64,000 bases of DNA from JAWKWH01 sp963669415 (GTDB taxonomy: Bacteria; Pseudomonadota; Alphaproteobacteria; Rhizobiales; Rhizobiaceae): contig CAXXPS010000002.1 in NCBI GenBank assembly GCA_963669415.2, forward strand, positions 806,001 through 870,000, in the 5' to 3' direction. Below are positions 45,992 through 55,054 of the stretch, piece by piece; position 1 is the first letter of the stretch, and each line of letters begins with the position of its first letter. A program made the translations under genes and the position numbers. The notes beneath the pieces were generated by a model. That model ran no database searches. It saw only the letters and a list, made by a program, of their open reading frames with translations, and was not told the DNA's origin.

Positions 45992-47001
45992 TGAAACTCG
46001 TCACAAAAATTCTAGCCGCCGGCGTTGTCGCCGGCCTCATGTCCGGCACCGCGCTTGCCCAGACCAAACTACGGATTCAGACACACTTTTCTACCGAAAC
46101 GCTGTCTGGTCAGATGGCGCAGGAATTCATCGATGACGTTACCGCAATGTCGAACGGTGAGATTCAGATCGAGATGTTTTTCGCATCTTCGGTGGTGAAA
46201 TCGGCGGAAACCTTCGATGCTGCGGCGACCGGAATTCTCGATTGCGACATGACCGGTGGTTCCTACCAAACCGGCAAGAACCCGGCCTTCCAGTTTGCCG
46301 GCGACCTGACTGGTGGTTATGAAAATCCATATCAGCAATATGCCTGGCTTCTGCACGGTGGTGGCTATGACACGCTCAATGAGCTTTACAACGCCAATAA
46401 TATGGAATTCATCGGCTGGTGGATCCCCGGACCGGAATCCCTTTCGTCAACCAAGCCGTTTACCGGCGTTGAAGACCTGAAGGGCTGGAAATTCCGTTCG
46501 CCGCCCGGTGTGATCACCAACATTTTCACCAAGCTTGGTGCATCGCCTATCGTGATGGATTTCAACGAAATCTTCACCGCGCTTGAGACGGGAATCATCG
46601 ACGGTGCCGATGCGGCCAACCTGACAAACAATGTCGGCCTTGGTCTCTATGACATTGCCAAACACACCAACTATCCCGGCTTCCATTCCATGCCGGCTGA
46701 CCATCTGGCCTGCCGCAAGGATGTCTGGGACAACATGCCCGATCATCACAAGGCAATCTTGAAAGTCGGCATGCAGGCTCTCGGGCTGAAAAATACGACC
46801 ATCAACGAGGTCAAGAATGCCCAAACCGCAAAAGAGCTTCGTGCCAAGGGTGTCAACCTGAACACCTGGTCGGAAGCAGACATGGAGATTTATCGTGCAG
46901 CGGTTCAGGAAGCCTGGACCGAGTTTGCGACGACTCCTGAAGCAAAGTCCCTTCTGGCTAGCCACATCAAGTTCCTTCAGGACCTTGGAGCTATGAAATA
47001 A
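45991..47001 (+). CDS. TRAP transporter substrate-binding protein (DctP family)
   Basis: A 336-residue periplasmic solute receptor with a signal peptide ending ALA-Q. The mature protein has LRIQTHFSTETLSGQMAQEF and the block DLKGWKFRSPPGVITNIFTKLGASPIVMDF, in which the Arg after KF corresponds to the conserved carboxylate-binding arginine of DctP proteins. ALETGIIDGAD follows, also typical. It should bind an organic acid or sugar acid and pass it to the DctQM permease encoded 1.2-2.1 kb downstream. A hairpin at 47018-47048 may favour its own expression over later genes. Confidence 0.92.
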   Translation: MKLVTKILAAGVVAGLMSGTALAQTKLRIQTHFSTETLSGQMAQEFIDDVTAMSNGEIQIEMFFASSVVKSAETFDAAATGILDCDMTGGSYQTGKNPAFQFAGDLTGGYENPYQQYAWLLHGGGYDTLNELYNANNMEFIGWWIPGPESLSSTKPFTGVEDLKGWKFRSPPGVITNIFTKLGASPIVMDFNEIFTALETGIIDGADAANLTNNVGLGLYDIAKHTNYPGFHSMPADHLACRKDVWDNMPDHHKAILKVGMQALGLKNTTINEVKNAQTAKELRAKGVNLNTWSEADMEIYRAAVQEAWTEFATTPEAKSLLASHIKFLQDLGAMK

Positions 47002-47017
47002 GCTATTGGCAATACAA

Positions 47018-47048
47018 GGCCGCCGGAATGCCTGGCACTCCGGCGGCC
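47018..47048 (+). promoter_or_regulatory. intercistronic hairpin after dctP
   Basis: GGCCGCCGGA (47018-47027) and TCCGGCGGCC (47039-47048) form a perfect 10-bp stem. It lies between the binding-protein gene and the cycloisomerase gene of one operon and has no T tract, so it may stabilise the upstream message or attenuate transcription, raising DctP above the permease. Confidence 0.6.
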
Positions 47049-47076
47049 GACAATCTGCCGAGCTTGGCCTTGTTTC

Positions 47077-48243
47077 ATGAAGATCGTCCGGGTAACCAGC
47101 CACGTGTTGCAGTACGAACTGCCTGAACTGCTCGGTTATTCGCAACAGTATTATAGGAACCGGACGGCCCACCTGGTTGAGGTGGAAACCGATGAAGGTG
47201 TGACAGGCTGGGGCGAGTGCTTCGGGCCCGGCGATGTAGCGCTTGCCAACAAGACCATCGTGGAAAGAGTGATCCAGCCAATGATACTGGGCATGGACGC
47301 GCTGAACAGGGATGTCATCTGGCACAAGGTCTATAATCTGTTGCGCGATCATGGCCAGAAGGGAATGGCCCTGCAAAGCTTGTCTGGGGTGGACATCGCC
47401 CTATGGGACATCGCCGGAAAAGTTGCTGGACTGCCGTTGCACAAACTGATCGGTGGAGCACACCGCACAGAGATACCGGTATACGGCTACGGTATGATGT
47501 TACGTCCGGAGCCGGTGAGTGAACTGGTGTCGCGTTTTAAGGACGAGGCAGCAGCCATCAAAGATGCCGGCTTCATGGCAACCAAGATGAAAGTCGGGCT
47601 CGGTCCGAAAGAAGACATTCAGCTGGCTGAAAGCGTTCGAGCGGCAGTCGGTGATGAGTTCCGGTTCATGGTGGACGCCAATCATTGCTACACTACCAGC
47701 GATGCATTTGCGGTTGGACGAGCCTTGGAATCTCTCGATGTCTACTGGTTTGAAGAGCCGGTCGCACCGGAAGATTTGGACGGATACCGGGAACTTCGTG
47801 CCGGGTTGCGCATCAATATTTCCGGCGGAGAGGCCGAATACAGCCGCTGGGGCTGGAGGAGGCTGCTTGAGGCAAAAGGGTTGGATATTGCGCAGCCCGA
47901 AGTTTGCGCACTGGGCGGCATTTCGGAGTATTTGAGGGTACTGGCGCTTTGCCATACGCATTTTACGCCAGTGGTCAATCACGTGTGGGGTTCGGCGATC
48001 GCGGTGGCGACCAATCTTCACCTGCTGGCGGCTATGCCAGACTTGCCCGGTGGTTTGTTTCCATGGCAGCCAATGCTGGAATTCGACACTACCGACAACA
48101 GATTCCGTGACGACCTTTTGAAAGAACCGCTGAACATTCAAGAGCAGGTCCGGAACAATAATGGTAGAGTGAGTATTCCCACCGGACCGGGATTGGGGAT
48201 AGATCCTGACCGGGATTTTATCGGCCGGCACGCATTAAACTAG
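47077..48243 (+). CDS. enolase-superfamily protein resembling D-galactarolactone cycloisomerase (Gci)
   Basis: A 388-residue mandelate-racemase-group enzyme. The KxK motif is Lys170-Met-Lys172, metal ligands Asp200, Glu226 and Glu252 (in MVDAN, FEEP and GGE), and the distal base is His302 in NHVWGSA. The pattern around GWGECFGPGDVA, ALSGVDIALWDIAGK-like (SLSGVDIALWDI here) and NHVWGSAIAVA strongly resembles Agrobacterium Gci, which opens galactaro-1,4-lactone. The distal His differs from the leftward enolase gene, so the two enzymes are not copies. It lies between the TRAP binding protein and the permease genes. Confidence 0.85.
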   Translation: MKIVRVTSHVLQYELPELLGYSQQYYRNRTAHLVEVETDEGVTGWGECFGPGDVALANKTIVERVIQPMILGMDALNRDVIWHKVYNLLRDHGQKGMALQSLSGVDIALWDIAGKVAGLPLHKLIGGAHRTEIPVYGYGMMLRPEPVSELVSRFKDEAAAIKDAGFMATKMKVGLGPKEDIQLAESVRAAVGDEFRFMVDANHCYTTSDAFAVGRALESLDVYWFEEPVAPEDLDGYRELRAGLRINISGGEAEYSRWGWRRLLEAKGLDIAQPEVCALGGISEYLRVLALCHTHFTPVVNHVWGSAIAVATNLHLLAAMPDLPGGLFPWQPMLEFDTTDNRFRDDLLKEPLNIQEQVRNNNGRVSIPTGPGLGIDPDRDFIGRHALN

Positions 48244-48253
48244 GACGGGGACG

Positions 48254-49105
48254 ATGGCGAAACAGGTTTCTGGCGGACTACGCGAATGGGTCATTCCATT
48301 CGCCTTTGCATTTTGCGCGGGCTGGGTGATCTGGCACGGTCCAGCGTATATCCTGGACTTTTTTCCGCACGAAAACCCGTCAATGACTGCGCAGATAACC
48401 GAATTGCATGAACGCAAGGACGTTTCACCGAATATGAGCGGATTGTTCGGCGGGGTGATGGATATCCTTGATTGGGCCGCACTGCTGCTGTTGCCTGTGA
48501 TCGGTTTTTTCGGAATTCGATCCGTCGTGCATGCGCAAATGGAGTATCCGAACCCTCCGCGCGTTGATCTCTTCGCGCTCTTTATCGGCCGGGTCGCGAT
48601 GATCCTCATCATTTCGATGACGCTGATCATGCTCTACGAGGTTTTTCTGCGCTACGTTATTGAAGCGCCGACGCTTTGGGCCAACGAATTGACCCTGTGG
48701 ATCGCCGGATATGTCTTCCTGCTTTCCGGTTTCTACGCAATGCAGCAACGGTGCCATATCAGGATTTTCATCATCTATGATCTCTTGCCGAAGTTTGGGC
48801 GCCGGATCTGCGATACGATTTCTGTCGTTCTGTTGTGCCTGTTTGCATTCTTCCTCGTCTTCGGAAGCTACAATCAGGTCTTCGGCATCAAGTTCCATCG
48901 CTGGGAAATGTTTGGGACCGCTTTTGATCCGCCAATTCCGGCAACCATACAGCCGATGATCCTTATCGTCGTTTGCCTCGTCGCGCTTCAGGCGGTGGTC
49001 AATCTGATCGCAGACTGGAACAAGGAGCCGGTGGAACACGACGAAGGTGATCTGATCGACGAGGAAGAACTCGAGGCGATCAAGAAAAGCGTGGGGGCAG
49101 ACTGA
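48254..49105 (+). CDS. TRAP transporter small permease (DctQ family)
   Basis: A 283-residue protein, longer than the usual 150-200 residues. An extra N-terminal membrane helix (IPFAFAFCAGWVIWHGPAYILDFF) and a hydrophilic stretch precede the typical four-helix DctQ core, with a tail rich in Asp/Glu (EPVEHDEGDLIDEEELEAIKK). ELTLWIAGYVFLLSGFYAMQQRCHIRI in the core matches DctQ. Its stop overlaps the DctM start by one base (TGATG). It pairs with the large permease to make the sodium- or proton-coupled importer fed by the DctP protein. Confidence 0.9.
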   Translation: MAKQVSGGLREWVIPFAFAFCAGWVIWHGPAYILDFFPHENPSMTAQITELHERKDVSPNMSGLFGGVMDILDWAALLLLPVIGFFGIRSVVHAQMEYPNPPRVDLFALFIGRVAMILIISMTLIMLYEVFLRYVIEAPTLWANELTLWIAGYVFLLSGFYAMQQRCHIRIFIIYDLLPKFGRRICDTISVVLLCLFAFFLVFGSYNQVFGIKFHRWEMFGTAFDPPIPATIQPMILIVVCLVALQAVVNLIADWNKEPVEHDEGDLIDEEELEAIKKSVGAD

Positions 49106-50733
49106 TGGACGTCGGAATCATCTCGATCGTATTAGTCGTATCGCTGCTGTTCCTGCTGGCGATCGGTATGCCGCTCGGCCTCGCATCGGCTGTGCTGGCC
49201 GCGCTGGTCATGATCATGAAGTTCGAACCAACGTTGCTGACGGATCCCATGAGTTTCGGGACGGGCATACTCACCAGCAATCCCGGTACAGGCCCGCTCT
49301 ACCTGTTAACGCAGAAAATCTTCGATCTAATGACGGAGTATGTCCTCATATCGGTCCCCCTGTTTATCTTCATGGCGGCGCTGCTGGAGCGTTCTGGCAT
49401 CGCCAAACAGATGTATGACAGCCTCGATTTCTGGCTCAGTCGTGTTCGCGGTGGCGTGGCAATCGTTACATCGATCATGGCTGTGCTGATGGCTGCCATG
49501 TCCGGCATAATTGGCGGCGAAGTCGTACTGCTGGGGCTGATCGCCCTGCCGCAAATGCTGCGCCTCGGCTACAACCAGAACCTGGCGATAGGCACGATCT
49601 GTGCTTCAGGCTCCCTGGGTACGATGATCCCGCCATCCATCGTTCTGATCATCTACGGATTGATCACTGAAACATCGATCAAGGCGCTGTTTACGGGGGC
49701 ATTCATTCCCGGATTCATGCTGGCGAGTTTCATCATCATCTACATCGTGGCTCGAACCCAGCTCGACCCGTCTCAAGCGCCGCTGCCGGAGCCGAAACCG
49801 GACGACCCGCAAGGCGGCGAGAAATGGCTGATGTTCGCCGGGTTTGTCTCAGTCGTTGCCGGGGCAAGTTCGGTGATATTGGTCGCACGGGTGGCCCTGC
49901 TAACAGCGCTTGGACGAAACGATCCTGGTGTTGATAACTTTGAACCGCCGTTTCTCGGCATGATTGGCGATCTGCCAATCTTGTTTGGAATCATTGCGGC
50001 CTCAGCTGCAGTGATTTTCCTTTTTGCGGGTCGCGAACGCACGGCTGTCGGCTGGCAACGTGGCAAGGGGCTGGTTCCACCACTGGCCGTCATCGGTATC
50101 GTATTGGGTTCAATCTATGGCGGCGTCACAGGCATCACCGAAGCTGCAGGTATGGGAGCGCTGGCGGTTTTCTGTATCGCGTTGTTCAGGGGAGAAGCAT
50201 CCGTTGATCTGTTGTGGGTTTCGATGATGCGGACACTGCGCTCCACCGGTACGATTATCTGGGTGACAATTGGCGCTGCAGCGCTGGCTGGTGCTTACAC
50301 GCTTGCTGGCGGACCCACCTATATCGCGCAATTGATTATCGGTGCGGAGATGCCAACCATGCTGGTGATCCTGACCATGATGCTGATCCTGCTGTTCATG
50401 GGCGCATTCATGGATTGGGTGGGCATCGTTCTGCTCATCATCCCGGTGTTTTTGCCAATTGTTCAGCGTCTGCCCATCGAAGAAATTGGCCTCATTGGCC
50501 AATTGTCACCGCATCATGTAGCCATCTGGTTCGGCGTGCTTTTCTGTATGAACATGCAGGTCAGTTTCTTGTCGCCGCCATTCGGACCGGCCGCATTCTA
50601 CCTGAAATCGGTGGCGCCGCCGCATATTTCACTGACCGATATATTCCGAGGGTTCCTTCCGTTCATCGGCGTGCAATTGCTGGCGCTGTCGGTCCTGCTA
50701 TTGTGGCCGTCCATTGTTACCCTTCTGCTCTAA
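49105..50733 (+). CDS. TRAP transporter large permease (DctM family)
   Basis: A 542-residue multi-helix permease with the DctM signatures SVPLFIFMAALLERSGIA, FWLSRVRGGVAIVTSIMAVLMAAMSGIIGGEVVLLGL and ASGSLGTMIPPSIVLIIYG. It is longer than typical DctM (about 430) by an internal stretch (about residues 225-335) with extra hydrophobic segments and charged loops, a form seen in some large TRAP permeases. Translation overlaps dctQ by one base. It imports the substrate bound by DctP. Confidence 0.93.
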   Translation: MDVGIISIVLVVSLLFLLAIGMPLGLASAVLAALVMIMKFEPTLLTDPMSFGTGILTSNPGTGPLYLLTQKIFDLMTEYVLISVPLFIFMAALLERSGIAKQMYDSLDFWLSRVRGGVAIVTSIMAVLMAAMSGIIGGEVVLLGLIALPQMLRLGYNQNLAIGTICASGSLGTMIPPSIVLIIYGLITETSIKALFTGAFIPGFMLASFIIIYIVARTQLDPSQAPLPEPKPDDPQGGEKWLMFAGFVSVVAGASSVILVARVALLTALGRNDPGVDNFEPPFLGMIGDLPILFGIIAASAAVIFLFAGRERTAVGWQRGKGLVPPLAVIGIVLGSIYGGVTGITEAAGMGALAVFCIALFRGEASVDLLWVSMMRTLRSTGTIIWVTIGAAALAGAYTLAGGPTYIAQLIIGAEMPTMLVILTMMLILLFMGAFMDWVGIVLLIIPVFLPIVQRLPIEEIGLIGQLSPHHVAIWFGVLFCMNMQVSFLSPPFGPAAFYLKSVAPPHISLTDIFRGFLPFIGVQLLALSVLLLWPSIVTLLL

Positions 50734-50745
50734 CTCAGGAATCCT

Positions 50746-51639
50746 GTGGTGCTCACAACGGCGCAATTGAAGGAATTTGAACAGAATGGCTATCTGGTCG
50801 TCGAGGATGTTCTGCATCCCGATTTGGTCCTGAAACCCATTTTGCGCGAATACGCGGAAATTCTGGATGGTCTCTACGATCACTGGTTTGCTGAAGGTGA
50901 GGTCAGCAAGAATCCCGGCGATCTCGGTTTTGATGAGAAACTGCTTGAAGCCTATCGGGCCGGCTGCGACTGGTTTCAGCCGATGGATATCTCGCTGCCG
51001 GGCGATGAAATCCACGACGACACGCCCATGCATTTCGGGCCGGCCGTTTTCAATTTGCTGACGAACAACCGGTTGCTCGACATTGTCGAGAGCTTGATCG
51101 GGCCTGAAATCACTTCCAATCCAATCCAGCACGTGCGGATCAAGCCGCCGGCGATCGACCTTCGCGACGACGAAATCCGCGCGCATGTCACCAGTACAGA
51201 CTGGCATCAGGACCGTGGCGTGACACATGAGGAAGCTGACCAAACAACAATGGTCACGGTCTGGTGTGCAATATCGGATGCGACGGTCGAAAACGGATGC
51301 CTGCAAGTGATCCCGCAGTCGCACGGCTCCGAGATGCTGCCGCATTGCCCGAAGGTGCAAACGGCCATTGCCGACGGTTTTGTCGATGAGGAAAACGCGG
51401 TACCCCTGCCGGTGCGCAGTGGCGGTATCGTGCTACTGCACCCGCTGACGCCACACGCCTCCCTGGTCAACAATACGAATGGTTTCCGGTGGTCGTTCGA
51501 TATCCGGTATAACCGCACCGGCGAGCCGACGGGCCGGGCCCACTTTCCGGAATTCGTCGCCCGCAGCCGTTCAAACCCTGTCAACCGAATTGAAGGACTG
51601 GCGCGTCTGGAAAGCGATGTGGGAGCAGGCAAGAACTGA
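50746..51639 (+). CDS. phytanoyl-CoA dioxygenase family protein (Fe(II)/2-oxoglutarate), copy 1
   Basis: A 297-residue PhyH-type double-stranded beta-helix enzyme. The iron triad is His154-x-Asp156 in TDWHQDRG and His237 in LTPHAS, with Arg248 the likely 2-oxoglutarate ligand. These residues are intact, so it should be catalytically competent. The start GTG at 50746 follows AGGA by about 6 bases; a second GTG at 50749 is an alternative. It lies 12 bases after dctM. PhyH enzymes hydroxylate or oxidatively cleave small acids, and one inside a sugar-acid TRAP operon is unusual. Confidence 0.9.
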   Translation: MVLTTAQLKEFEQNGYLVVEDVLHPDLVLKPILREYAEILDGLYDHWFAEGEVSKNPGDLGFDEKLLEAYRAGCDWFQPMDISLPGDEIHDDTPMHFGPAVFNLLTNNRLLDIVESLIGPEITSNPIQHVRIKPPAIDLRDDEIRAHVTSTDWHQDRGVTHEEADQTTMVTVWCAISDATVENGCLQVIPQSHGSEMLPHCPKVQTAIADGFVDEENAVPLPVRSGGIVLLHPLTPHASLVNNTNGFRWSFDIRYNRTGEPTGRAHFPEFVARSRSNPVNRIEGLARLESDVGAGKN

Positions 51640-51711
51640 TCTGGCCGTTCGCCCGCACATACCAATCCATCGCTGGACTTCCGACTCTCCAGCCTGTGCA
51701 TAGGAATATTG

Positions 51712-53223
51712 ATGAGTAATACGGTTCGTCTTGATCCGTCAGATAATGTTGTGACGGCTGTCCGTGCTCTGGAAGCCGGCAGTGAAGTGGAAGGGTGCAA
51801 CACTTCCACGCTCATTCCCCGCGGCCACAAGATTGCGACAAGCGCCATCAGCGCTGGTGAGCCGATACGCAAATATGCGCAGATCATCGGGTATGCGGCT
51901 GCCGAAATTCAGCCCGGTGATCATGTGCACACGCAAAATGTCGAATTCCGCAATACCGATGTTGACTACGAATTCGGCACCGACCTTCGCGCCGTTGAAC
52001 CGGTTGCGGAGCAAGAACGCGACACGTTCATGGGATACCGCCGCGCCAATAGCCGCGCCGGCACGCGCAATTACATTGCCATCATCACGTCCGTGAATTG
52101 CTCGGCCACAGCGGCGCGGAAGATCGCGGCGGCCTTCGGACCGGAAGAACTGGCCGATTATCCGAATGTCGACGGGGTGGCAGCCTTCGTTCACGGAACC
52201 GGATGCGGGATGGCAGGGGATGGCGAAGGATTTGACGCGCTGCAGCGCGTCATGTGGGGCTACGCGCGGCATCCCAATCATGCCGGCGTGCTGATGGTCG
52301 GGCTCGGTTGCGAGGTCAACCAGATCGACTGGCTGCTGGAGGCACACGGCATCGAAAAGGGCCCGCTGTTTCAGTCAATGAACATTCAGGATGTTGCCGG
52401 TCTGTCGCGAACCGTGGAAACCGGCATTGAAAAAGTCCGTGCGATGTTGCCGCTGGCCAATGAAGCCAGGCGCGAGCCATGCCCGGCATCCGAATTGATG
52501 GTCGGCCTGCAATGCGGCGGTTCCGATGCGTGGTCGGGCATCACCGCCAATCCGGCCGTCGGCTATGCCTGTGATCTGCTGGTGGCGCAGGGCGGGAGCG
52601 GTGTGCTGGCGGAGACGCCTGAAATCTACGGTGCGGAACACCTGCTGACGCGCCGGGCGGTGAACCGGCAAGTCGGAGACAAGCTGGTCGGGCTCATTCG
52701 CTGGTGGGAGGACTACACGCAGCGCAACAAGGGATCGATGGACAACAACCCCTCGCCCGGCAACAAGAAGGGTGGACTGACCACCATTCTGGAAAAATCA
52801 CTGGGTGCGGCGGCGAAAGGCGGCACCACGCCGCTTACCGGCGTCTACAAATATGCAGAGCCGGTGACGTCGAAAGGTTTCGCCTTCATGGATTCGCCCG
52901 GTTATGACCCGGCCTCGGTTACCGGGCAGATCGCCAGCGGATGCAATCTGGTCGCGTTCACCACGGGCCGCGGTTCGGCATTCGGATCGAAGCCTGCGCC
53001 GTGCATGAAGATTGCCACAAATTCCGAGATGTACCGCCGCATGACAGACGACATGGACATCAATGCCGGAGAGATTTTGACCGACGGAAGGACGGTTGAG
53101 GAAGTCGGCCGCAGCATCTACGAGTTCTGGCTTCGCATGGCTTCGGGAACCATGTCCAAGTCCGAAGCGCAAGGGCTTGGCGACTATGAATTCGTGCCCT
53201 GGCAAATCGGCGCGACAATGTAG
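51712..53223 (+). CDS. UxaA/GarD-family altronate/galactarate dehydratase
   Basis: A 503-residue protein joining an N-terminal SAF domain (PSDNVVTAVRALEAGSEVEG to about residue 95) to the UxaA/GarD catalytic region (GYRRANSRAGTRNYIAIITSVNCSATAA, GTGCGMAGDGEGFDALQRV, NPSPGNKKGGLTTILEKSLG). Such full-length forms dehydrate altronate or related acids to 2-keto-3-deoxy acids, using iron or manganese. I chose the ATG at 51712, with AGGAA 5 bases upstream. It sits between the two dioxygenase genes, suggesting one pathway. The substrate could be altronate, galactarate or a derivative. Confidence 0.92.
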   Translation: MSNTVRLDPSDNVVTAVRALEAGSEVEGCNTSTLIPRGHKIATSAISAGEPIRKYAQIIGYAAAEIQPGDHVHTQNVEFRNTDVDYEFGTDLRAVEPVAEQERDTFMGYRRANSRAGTRNYIAIITSVNCSATAARKIAAAFGPEELADYPNVDGVAAFVHGTGCGMAGDGEGFDALQRVMWGYARHPNHAGVLMVGLGCEVNQIDWLLEAHGIEKGPLFQSMNIQDVAGLSRTVETGIEKVRAMLPLANEARREPCPASELMVGLQCGGSDAWSGITANPAVGYACDLLVAQGGSGVLAETPEIYGAEHLLTRRAVNRQVGDKLVGLIRWWEDYTQRNKGSMDNNPSPGNKKGGLTTILEKSLGAAAKGGTTPLTGVYKYAEPVTSKGFAFMDSPGYDPASVTGQIASGCNLVAFTTGRGSAFGSKPAPCMKIATNSEMYRRMTDDMDINAGEILTDGRTVEEVGRSIYEFWLRMASGTMSKSEAQGLGDYEFVPWQIGATM

Positions 53224-53255
53224 GTTCCGTCAAGGTTCAGGAGTTGGAGCACGGT

Positions 53256-54122
53256 ATGGAAGTCCTCAGCAAACAGCAGGTCGGGTTTTATCGCGACAAC
53301 GGCTATCTTGCGTTGCCAGCCTATCTGCCGCCGGATGTTGTTGATGAAGCCAATCGCGAAATCGAACGGTTGTCCCGGCACGCCGCCGAAATCACCGAGA
53401 GCGACGAGCTGATCGATCTGGAAGATACCCACACGCCTGACGAACCGCGGGTTCGCCGCATTAAGCGGCCGGACCTGCAGAGCAATTTCTTCAATTCGCT
53501 GATGCGCAGCGATCTGATTCTCGGTCCGGCCCGAGACCTGGTCGGCCCGGATATCCGGATGCACACGACCAAGCTCAACATGAAGAAGGCGGGTTACGGC
53601 GCCGAGGTCAAATGGCACCAGGATTTTGCCTTCTATCCGCACACCAATGACGATGTGCTGGCGATCGGCATTGTCTTTGACGACATGGATGTCGAGAACG
53701 GGCCGTTGCAGGTGTTTGCCGGTTCGCACAAGGGGCCGATTTTCGACCATCATGTCGATGGCGTTTTTTCCGGTTCGATGGACCTGACAGATTGCGGCCT
53801 GGACCCAGCCAATGCAGTAGCGCTCACCGGCCCGGCGGGAACAGTGACCATCCATCATGCCCGCATCGTTCACGGTTCTGCCGTCAACACCTCACCGCGC
53901 GACCGCAGAATGCTGTTCTACGAGATGATGGCGGCCGACGCCTATCCGGTCATGGGGTCGATGACCCGTTTCGACGATATCGGTTTCTACGACGAACTGA
54001 TGCTGTGCGGCGAGCCGACGCTTGAGCCGCGGCTTGCACCAATACCCATCCGCATTCCGCAACCCCAACCGCAGCTCAATCGCTCGATTTATGAAATTCA
54101 GAAAGGCCGAAAGGAACAATAA
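53256..54122 (+). CDS. phytanoyl-CoA dioxygenase family protein, copy 2
   Basis: A 288-residue PhyH-type enzyme only loosely alike to copy 1. The iron ligands are His121-x-Asp123 in KWHQDFAF and His206 in ARIVHGSA, with Arg217 the likely 2-oxoglutarate ligand. I chose the ATG at 53256, with GGAG 6 bases upstream. Intact ligands suggest a working hydroxylase. It lies between the UxaA-type dehydratase and the 3-hydroxyisobutyrate-type dehydrogenase, with a single base between its stop and the next start, so the genes should be translated together. Confidence 0.9.
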   Translation: MEVLSKQQVGFYRDNGYLALPAYLPPDVVDEANREIERLSRHAAEITESDELIDLEDTHTPDEPRVRRIKRPDLQSNFFNSLMRSDLILGPARDLVGPDIRMHTTKLNMKKAGYGAEVKWHQDFAFYPHTNDDVLAIGIVFDDMDVENGPLQVFAGSHKGPIFDHHVDGVFSGSMDLTDCGLDPANAVALTGPAGTVTIHHARIVHGSAVNTSPRDRRMLFYEMMAADAYPVMGSMTRFDDIGFYDELMLCGEPTLEPRLAPIPIRIPQPQPQLNRSIYEIQKGRKEQ

Positions 54123-54123
54123 C

Positions 54124-55026
54124 ATGACCAAACCGAACATCGGATTTATCGGTCTCGGCCTGATGGGCTGGGCGATGTGCCAGCGTCTTCTCGATCTTGG
54201 ATATCCATTGACCGTGATCCAGAACCGTTCGCGAACCAATGTCGATGCAGCCGTCGCCCGCGGTGCGGCTGAGGCGAAATCGGCGAGAGAACTGGCCGAA
54301 GCCAGCGATGTCGTGATGTTGTGCATGGACACTTCGGCATCGGTCGAGGCGCGCATGCGCGGAGAGGACGGTGTCATTGCAGGCATCAAGCCCGGTGCGA
54401 TCGTCATTGATTTCGGTACTTCACTTCCTGCGTCTACGCGCCAGCTGGGCAGCGAGGTTGCGGCGGTAGGTGGCGCCTATCTTGACGCGCCGCTGGGGCG
54501 CACGCCGGCGCATGCAGTCGATGGGCTGCTCAACATCATGTGTTCCGGCGATGAAGCCGCCTATGGCAAGGCCGAACCGGTGTTAAAGGATCTCGGCGAA
54601 AATGTCTTTCATCTTGGTGCGCTCGGCACCGGCCATACGATCAAGCTGATCAACAATTTCTTCGGTATGACGATAGCCAATTCCATGGCCGAGGCTTTCG
54701 CCATGGCTGATGTTGCCGGGATTGACCGGCAGAAAGTCTATGACGTGATAGCGGCAGGGCCGCTGCGCTCCGGGATGATGGATTTCGTCAAAGGTTATGC
54801 CATTGACGGCAAACCGGACATGCTGGCGTTTGCGATCAAGAACGGCCTGAAGGATGTCGACTACTTCCGGGCGATGGCGGAACAGGCGGGCGTCGAATCG
54901 ATGATGTCGGCGTCGGCATTCAACGCGCTTAGTGAAGCCAATGAGAATGGTTATGGCGAGCGCATGGTTTCCGAGATGGTCGATTTCTTCGCCACGAAAT
55001 ATGGCGCGCAAGCGGGCGGCAATTGA
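54124..55026 (+). CDS. 3-hydroxyisobutyrate/tartronate-semialdehyde-type dehydrogenase
   Basis: A 300-residue beta-hydroxyacid dehydrogenase with the N-terminal NAD(P) motif IGFIGLGLMGWAMCQRLL, substrate block YLDAPLGRTPAHAVDGLL and the catalytic lysine in GHTIKLINNFF. This group includes tartronate semialdehyde reductase and L-threonate dehydrogenase. In this context it could oxidise a hydroxy acid from the imported substrate. The ATG at 54124 has AAGGA about 8 bases upstream, in the tail of the dioxygenase gene. Confidence 0.9.
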   Translation: MTKPNIGFIGLGLMGWAMCQRLLDLGYPLTVIQNRSRTNVDAAVARGAAEAKSARELAEASDVVMLCMDTSASVEARMRGEDGVIAGIKPGAIVIDFGTSLPASTRQLGSEVAAVGGAYLDAPLGRTPAHAVDGLLNIMCSGDEAAYGKAEPVLKDLGENVFHLGALGTGHTIKLINNFFGMTIANSMAEAFAMADVAGIDRQKVYDVIAAGPLRSGMMDFVKGYAIDGKPDMLAFAIKNGLKDVDYFRAMAEQAGVESMMSASAFNALSEANENGYGERMVSEMVDFFATKYGAQAGGN

Positions 55027-55054
55027 CTTCTGACCAAGCGCGTTTTCGATTTCA

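Noticed and set aside
46447..47376. 309-codon minus-strand frame opposite dctP
   Set aside because: Spans the end of dctP, a hairpin and the start of the next gene; no ribosome site or domain.
48244..51640. Fusion of the TRAP permease with a sensor domain because both permeases are longer than usual
   Set aside because: The added lengths are hydrophobic helices and charged loops, not a recognisable sensor domain.
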